In this document: piece by piece, positions 59,281 through 64,000 of the stretch
How the letters are laid out: every line of letters starts with the position of its first letter
How positions within the stretch are numbered: position 1 is the stretch's first letter
Source: Paenibacillus silagei
GTDB lineage: Bacteria; Bacillota; Bacilli; Paenibacillales; Paenibacillaceae
DNA length: 64,000 nucleotides
Direction: 5' to 3'
NCBI RefSeq assembly: GCF_017874735.1
Contig: NZ_JAGGLV010000014.1
Coordinates: 1-64,000 of the forward strand
Position numbers and translations under genes: made by a program
The notes under the pieces: generated by a model
The model's database searches: none
Told to the model about the DNA's origin: nothing
What the model saw: the letters and a program-made list of their open reading frames with translations, nothing else

Positions 59281-61746
59281 ATGATAGCAAGAGGCAAAAC
59301 AAACTGGCTGAGATTCATGCCAACCGTGTCCAAAATGTTGGCTGTGGTGCTTACAGCAGTATCTGTACTGACGGTGTCACCCGGTGCAGGCTATGCAGAC
59401 CCGGCAGTCCCGGAAATCACCTCTGCAACAGCAGAAGTGAGCAGCAATAATGCCGCTGTAACCGTAACCTTCAATACCTATGCCCAGCCTGCGGGCAGCC
59501 TGTCCGATCTGATGGACGGTATTCAAATCGAACGTTCCGGTTCGGAGCAATGGGTGGATCTTGCGGCAGACAGCGCCGGCAATGACATCAGCATGAATGG
59601 AGAGGGTGCGTTAGTGATCACGCTGGGCACTGCGCTAACCGGCACCGATAATAGCATTCAGATTGCAGCAGGCGCGGTTATGAATACGGAAGAACGTCTC
59701 TCTGCCAATGTCCTTACCCTCTCTTCCATTGCAGCACACGATATTACAGCTCCTGTTGTTACAGGCTCCAGATCGAATGATGGCAGCTGGTTGAGAGTGT
59801 TTTTCGATGAGGACTTCTCTCTTAACGTGCCTGACGGGGCTACCGGCGAGCAAGCAGCGGCTTTCCTGAAAAGCCGACTGAGTATAGCTGGCGACGGGGA
59901 GCACTTTGTTCCGTTTACGAATAATGAGGGATCTGCCTATCAGAACAACGCCCGCGAGTTGTACCTGAATTACAATAATAATATGAAAATCATTTCTGGG
60001 CTAAATACAGTCATCCGGATCGCAAGCGGCACGCTAAAGGATGCGGCAGGAAATCTAAATGCGGAAATGAATCTGCATGTGAGTCCCCCAATAATCCAGT
60101 CGGTGGCTGTCAGCAATGCCAATCATGATGTAGTGGTGACCTTTAATAAAGAAGTGTTAAATAACACCTCTTCGGACGATAACCTGAAAAGCAATATTTA
60201 CTTAGTCAGAACAGTCTCCGGACAAGAGAAGTCCCTCAAGGCTCTGGTTGCACAAGACACTGTATCTATTGAATCCAACAAGCTGAGTATTCATTTCGCT
60301 GAAGCACTCTCCGGCACGGAGAGTCAAATTTCCATTAACGGAGGAGCACTCACCGATCTCAACGGAAATGTCCAGGAACAAAGAACGATCAGCGGTTTTC
60401 TGGAGACGGCTGTTGGAGGTGTAGACCCGAATCCGGCAGACACAACTATGCCGGCATATCTGTATTCTTCCGTGTCCGATGATTATCAGAATATTACTTT
60501 CGTGTTCAATGAGGAGATCTTTAATGCTAAGGGGAGTGACAGCAAATTCCTGGAGGATGTGCAGTGGTACGATCCTTACAGAAATCAATGGCTGTATACC
60601 TTGCCTTCAGACGTTACGTTCACCTTCTCAGGCACTAAGCTCATCCTGCATTTCCCGGAGCCGCTCACAGGTTACCAGTATTATTATCAGATCAATCCGG
60701 GGCATTTCATGGATGCAGCCGGGAATGTTCTGACAGGTTACGCAGCTACAAACTGGATTTACCCTCAGAATCCGGCAGCGGGGGTTTCATATAAAGGCGG
60801 TTATTTTTCAGGTGACGGGCGTTTCTTGAGCTTGTCGTTCAACACCAATAATGCTCTTACCAATCAGACGCTTGTTGACGGAGTATCCCATCTGAATGAG
60901 TACATTACCATATCTACTGATCACGGAGTAACCTATTCAGCCCTGGATCCGCTGGATACCGTATCTCTGTATGGCTCCCAGATCAGCATCATCTTCTACA
61001 ATGCCAAACAGCAGGGCTCGGTGAAAGTCAAAGTAGCTCCGGGTGTGCTTAGCGATCTATATGACAGTAAGCGCAACAGCGCAGTTGAGGCAACGGTTGC
61101 CTATAATACCCCTGAACTCACAGGATATTTCTACAGTAACACGGAAAGCGAGCTTGCTTTTACCGACAATGTAGCCTGGAGAGAACATGTAGGAAAGGTT
61201 ACTGTCTATGACCGGAATATAGGACAATACAGAACATTGAATGCCTCGGAATATGTATTAAGCGAAGGGAAGCTAACCTTGGCCCGTGGGATATTCACAG
61301 CAGGAACCCGCTACACGGTTACTGTGGATGCCGAAGGGTACAGCAGTAAATACCTGGAAGGCGGAGCTTATAAATCTTCAGAAGTATTCTATATGACTGC
61401 GCCAGTGGTTACCGCCGACAATGGAATTACAGCAACGATCCGGTTGTTTAACAATGCCTATGCTGAAGAAGTGAATGGAAATCAGACGATCCTATTTGAG
61501 CTCTTCGACGGCAATGCACCGGTTAGTATTGTTGCGGCTAATTTGAAGTTAAGTACGGGAACGTATTCTGCCAATTTCAATGTGAGTGATGTTGTGGTGA
61601 ACCCGAATTATTCAGTAAAAGCCTATGTGGTTAGCCGGTATGGCAATGATCCTGCGAACCTCGGACTCAATCTGGCAACAGTTAAGACTCCGCTGGAACT
61701 GGATTTGGCGATACTGGCTGCCAACAAAAATAATAATAACGACTAG
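59281..61746 (+). CDS. Secreted multi-domain Ig-like surface protein
   Basis: This 821-residue exported protein has a long signal peptide (1-39, ending Y-A-D). Repeated Ig-like/SwmB-type domains of about 110 residues follow, each with V-x-V-T-F-N and L-x-D-x-x-G-N motifs (for example D-A-A-G-N-L-N near 258 and D-L-N-G-N near 360). Near 620-700 is a segment like the hemoblobin-interacting (DUF1533) domain. It has no SLH domain, but the next gene does, so the two may assemble at the surface. Ligand unknown. Confidence 0.82.
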   Translation: MIARGKTNWLRFMPTVSKMLAVVLTAVSVLTVSPGAGYADPAVPEITSATAEVSSNNAAVTVTFNTYAQPAGSLSDLMDGIQIERSGSEQWVDLAADSAGNDISMNGEGALVITLGTALTGTDNSIQIAAGAVMNTEERLSANVLTLSSIAAHDITAPVVTGSRSNDGSWLRVFFDEDFSLNVPDGATGEQAAAFLKSRLSIAGDGEHFVPFTNNEGSAYQNNARELYLNYNNNMKIISGLNTVIRIASGTLKDAAGNLNAEMNLHVSPPIIQSVAVSNANHDVVVTFNKEVLNNTSSDDNLKSNIYLVRTVSGQEKSLKALVAQDTVSIESNKLSIHFAEALSGTESQISINGGALTDLNGNVQEQRTISGFLETAVGGVDPNPADTTMPAYLYSSVSDDYQNITFVFNEEIFNAKGSDSKFLEDVQWYDPYRNQWLYTLPSDVTFTFSGTKLILHFPEPLTGYQYYYQINPGHFMDAAGNVLTGYAATNWIYPQNPAAGVSYKGGYFSGDGRFLSLSFNTNNALTNQTLVDGVSHLNEYITISTDHGVTYSALDPLDTVSLYGSQISIIFYNAKQQGSVKVKVAPGVLSDLYDSKRNSAVEATVAYNTPELTGYFYSNTESELAFTDNVAWREHVGKVTVYDRNIGQYRTLNASEYVLSEGKLTLARGIFTAGTRYTVTVDAEGYSSKYLEGGAYKSSEVFYMTAPVVTADNGITATIRLFNNAYAEEVNGNQTILFELFDGNAPVSIVAANLKLSTGTYSANFNVSDVVVNPNYSVKAYVVSRYGNDPANLGLNLATVKTPLELDLAILAANKNNNND

Positions 61747-61782
61747 AAATGATAGATTAACAGGAAAGCGGGGAATGTCCAA

Positions 61783-63720
61783 GTGAAGTTACGCAAGTTT
61801 AGGTTGACTCTGATTATGGCTCTTTGTTTATCCCTCGTTCTGCCTGTTGCAGCATTTGCTGATAGCACGGCCGTGACGCTACATCCTCCGGCTGCTGTGG
61901 AGCTGGGCGGCACGGTGAAGATTACCGGTACTTCTACTCTGGATGAAGTCATTATTCAAGTGCAGCGGCCGGTCAAAAGTACTCTGTTCTATGATATTGT
62001 TCCAGTAAGCAATGGGCTATTCTCTATTTCATTTGCTTTGTCCAAAAGTGAGGTTGCCGGAACGTATAAAGTGCTGGCAGGAGCGGGCACCCAAGTTGCC
62101 GCAGCTGATCTGATTGTCAAAGCGCCGTCGACAGGAGGCGGCACTGGAACTGGCGGCGGAAGCGGAGACGGAGGCGGCACCGGAACTGGTGGGGGCACCG
62201 GAACTGGTGGGGGCACCGGAACTGGTGGGGACACCGGAACTGGTGGGGGCACCGGAACTGGTGGGGGCACCGGAACTGGTGGGGGCACCGGAACTGGTGA
62301 GGGCACCGGGACTGGCGGCGGCACCGGAAACGGCGGTGGAACCGACAGCGGCACTGGAAGCGGCGGCACCATCAGCACGGGTACCAGCACCAGCGCTCCG
62401 ACGGGAACGATCACGGCAGCAGGCAAGCCAGTCACTCCGCCGGCGTCGAATGCTACGCCCGTTCAGGTAGATACAAGCAAGAATACTGCCGTATCGGAGA
62501 CGGCGGCGAACGGCCGGGTGACCACGACCGTTAATCAAGACGGCACGGCGCTGGCTGCTGCTCTCTCCGCTGCAGCACAGCAGGATAATCACGGAGCTGC
62601 TCCGATTGTTTTCATGGCTTATAATAATATTTCAGGTGCGGGGGTGCGTTTTAGTCTGCCGGCCTCCGTTCTGTCAGCCGCAGCCTTGAATGCACCGGAT
62701 ACGATTATATCGATGCAATCCAATGACGGCGAGTATTCACTGCCGCTAAGTGTTCTTGACTTTGCTGCAATCGTGCAAAGCCTGGGCACAGCACCGGATA
62801 ACCTCACGATTCAAATCAACATTTCTCCGGCAGCGGCAGATGTGAACGCGGCAATTCAACAAAGTGCGCGGAACATTGCGGCCTCCCAGTTGGGAAGTGC
62901 CATTGAATTTACAGTTGCTGCAGCAGGGAGCGGGAAGACAATAGAGCTGAACCGTTTTGGCTCAACCTATGTCAGCCGAAGCATTGTCCTTCCCTCATCT
63001 ATGGACAAAACTCATGCATCAGTAGTTCTTTATGATCCGTCTACAGGACAATTTTCATTTGTCCCCGCTTTGTTTGATAAGCAGGCAGACGGATCGACTA
63101 AAGTAACTTTTAAACGGAATGGCAACAGTACGTATACCGTTCTTGCGTCCACCCGGACATTTAATGATATCCGCAGTCATTGGGCGAAGGCAGATATTGA
63201 ACTGCTGGCTTCGAAGCTGATCGTGAACGGGTCCACGGAGACTCAATTTGCTCCGGATAGTGATATAACCAGAGCGGAGTTCGCGGCATTGCTCGTCCGT
63301 TCACTGGGACTGACTCCTGATACAGCGGGGGCGGACTTCAATGATGTGATGGCGGGAGAATGGTATGCCGGAGCCATTGGTGCAGCAGTTCAGGCCAAGC
63401 TGGTGGAAGGCTTCCAGGATCAGAGTTTCAAACCGAATGACACGATTACCCGTGAGCAAATGGCGGTCATGATCTCCAGAGCGATTTCATTCGCCGGAAA
63501 AAATAACGATGCTATAAGCGGGCAGGCCCGGCCGCTGTCTGCTTTCCAGGATCAGGCTGAGATTAGCAGCTGGGCTCAAGGGGCAGTAGCACAAGCTGTT
63601 CAGGCAGAGATTATTACCGGTATGACACCTGCAACCTTTGTTCCGGCTGCGAAAGCCAGCCGGGCCCAGGCTGTTGTCATGCTGTCCCGTTTATTGAAAT
63701 ACACTGGGTTTATGAACTAG
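61783..63720 (+). CDS. S-layer-homology (SLH) domain protein with Gly/Thr linker
   Basis: This 645-residue exported protein has a signal peptide (1-27), an N-terminal beta domain (28-115), a flexible linker of GGGTGT units (117-197, encoded by 18-bp repeats), a second folded region (210-455) and three C-terminal SLH domains (about 459-508, 517-570, 584-640). SLH domains bind pyruvylated secondary wall polymers. It starts at GTG, 36 bases after the preceding gene, and is probably co-transcribed with it. It may anchor that partner. Confidence 0.92.
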   Translation: MKLRKFRLTLIMALCLSLVLPVAAFADSTAVTLHPPAAVELGGTVKITGTSTLDEVIIQVQRPVKSTLFYDIVPVSNGLFSISFALSKSEVAGTYKVLAGAGTQVAAADLIVKAPSTGGGTGTGGGSGDGGGTGTGGGTGTGGGTGTGGDTGTGGGTGTGGGTGTGGGTGTGEGTGTGGGTGNGGGTDSGTGSGGTISTGTSTSAPTGTITAAGKPVTPPASNATPVQVDTSKNTAVSETAANGRVTTTVNQDGTALAAALSAAAQQDNHGAAPIVFMAYNNISGAGVRFSLPASVLSAAALNAPDTIISMQSNDGEYSLPLSVLDFAAIVQSLGTAPDNLTIQINISPAAADVNAAIQQSARNIAASQLGSAIEFTVAAAGSGKTIELNRFGSTYVSRSIVLPSSMDKTHASVVLYDPSTGQFSFVPALFDKQADGSTKVTFKRNGNSTYTVLASTRTFNDIRSHWAKADIELLASKLIVNGSTETQFAPDSDITRAEFAALLVRSLGLTPDTAGADFNDVMAGEWYAGAIGAAVQAKLVEGFQDQSFKPNDTITREQMAVMISRAISFAGKNNDAISGQARPLSAFQDQAEISSWAQGAVAQAVQAEIITGMTPATFVPAAKASRAQAVVMLSRLLKYTGFMN

Positions 63721-63737
63721 ACTGAGAAGTTCAACAG

Positions 63738-63761
63738 AGCGCTGCCCGCAGGGGTGGCGCT
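63738..63761 (+). terminator. Possible terminator of the SLH gene
   Basis: AGCGCTGCCC pairs with GGGTGGCGCT (two G-U) around a short loop, followed by TTGAATTT, a weak U-tract. The stretch 63762-63926 shows nothing further. Confidence 0.6.
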
Positions 63762-63926
63762 TTGAATTTATAATGGAAGTAACACATTTTGCTCATAACA
63801 TGGCCCCAATTCATCAGTGTTGTTTAAAGGGCAACATTACTCCTCCTTTACGCAGCTTTTCACGACAATTCTTGTATTTCCTCGTTCGTACAACACTCTC
63901 CTGTTCGCCCTGGTATTGCCCAAGCG

Positions 63927-63970
63927 TTGTCGAACTTTGTCATTTTCCCGTCATTGAGCCTGTGTATAAT
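63927..63970 (+). promoter_or_regulatory. Second copy of the TTGTC promoter element
   Basis: TTGTCGAACTTTGTCATTT is identical to the copy at 59187, and TATAAT lies at 63965-63970, the same offset as TATACT there. It should drive a gene just beyond the right edge of the window. Confidence 0.6.
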
Positions 63971-64000
63971 TATTTTAAATATAAGATATGGGAATTTGAA

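Overview
The window looks like a chromosomal segment of a Paenibacillus-type, spore-forming, saprophytic Firmicute. The support is a GC-rich low-GC-phylum codon style, strong GGAGG ribosome binding sites with frequent GTG/TTG starts, YesMN-like two-component systems, LplB/LplC/LipO-type sugar ABC transporters, a spore-coat transglutaminase, a BclA-like collagen protein and S-layer-homology proteins. No rRNA, tRNA or cas genes were seen. The genus call is inference from gene families, not from a marker gene.

Layout. 1-89 is the 3' end (domains V and VI) of a group II intron cut by the window edge. 381-6980 is a leftward sugar-sensing locus: two ABC permeases, a YesN-like response regulator, a YesM-like kinase and a binding lipoprotein, with matching operator/promoter pairs in front of the lipoprotein and permease genes. 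7.1-13.8 kb holds alanine dehydrogenase with a PucR/AdeR-type regulator, then small orphan genes and a DUF4127 protein. 13.8-15.3 kb is a compact split sigma factor module (SigO-like, YvrJ-like, RsoA-like, SleB-like hydrolase) with two near-identical promoters. 15.6 kb is tgl. 16.3-21.4 kb is a second YesMN pair divergent from an orphan sugar-binding protein. 21.6-23.8 kb is the collagen-like protein. 24.1-36.8 kb is a polysaccharide utilisation locus: ABC importer, a large modular GH-A enzyme, GH3, GH105 and an unassigned protein. 37.2-46.4 kb holds a lipase-like hydrolase, hflX behind a leader-peptide/attenuator region, and a SNF2 helicase with its SWIM partner. 46.6-51.2 kb is a membrane AraC regulator, a Bug/TctC binding protein and a KdgT permease. 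51.6-59 kb has small regulators, GNAT enzymes and an adaA-adaB-alkA alkylation repair operon. 59.2-64 kb encodes two cell-surface proteins behind a promoter that recurs at the right window edge.

Cross-cutting signals. First, hflX has a complete attenuation layout: promoter, a 12-codon leader peptide containing R-I-R, a possible antiterminator segment and an intrinsic terminator. Second, the split sigma genes and the hydrolase share a 43-bp aligned promoter, which predicts an autoregulated regulon. Third, at least six intergenic repeat loci, of several unrelated sequence families, share a 50-51 bp period, often as two direct plus two inverted copies, and the group II intron sits in one of them. 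Fourth, neighbouring glycosidase genes carry recent-looking low-complexity expansions. All functions are inferred from reading the sequence. No database search was run.
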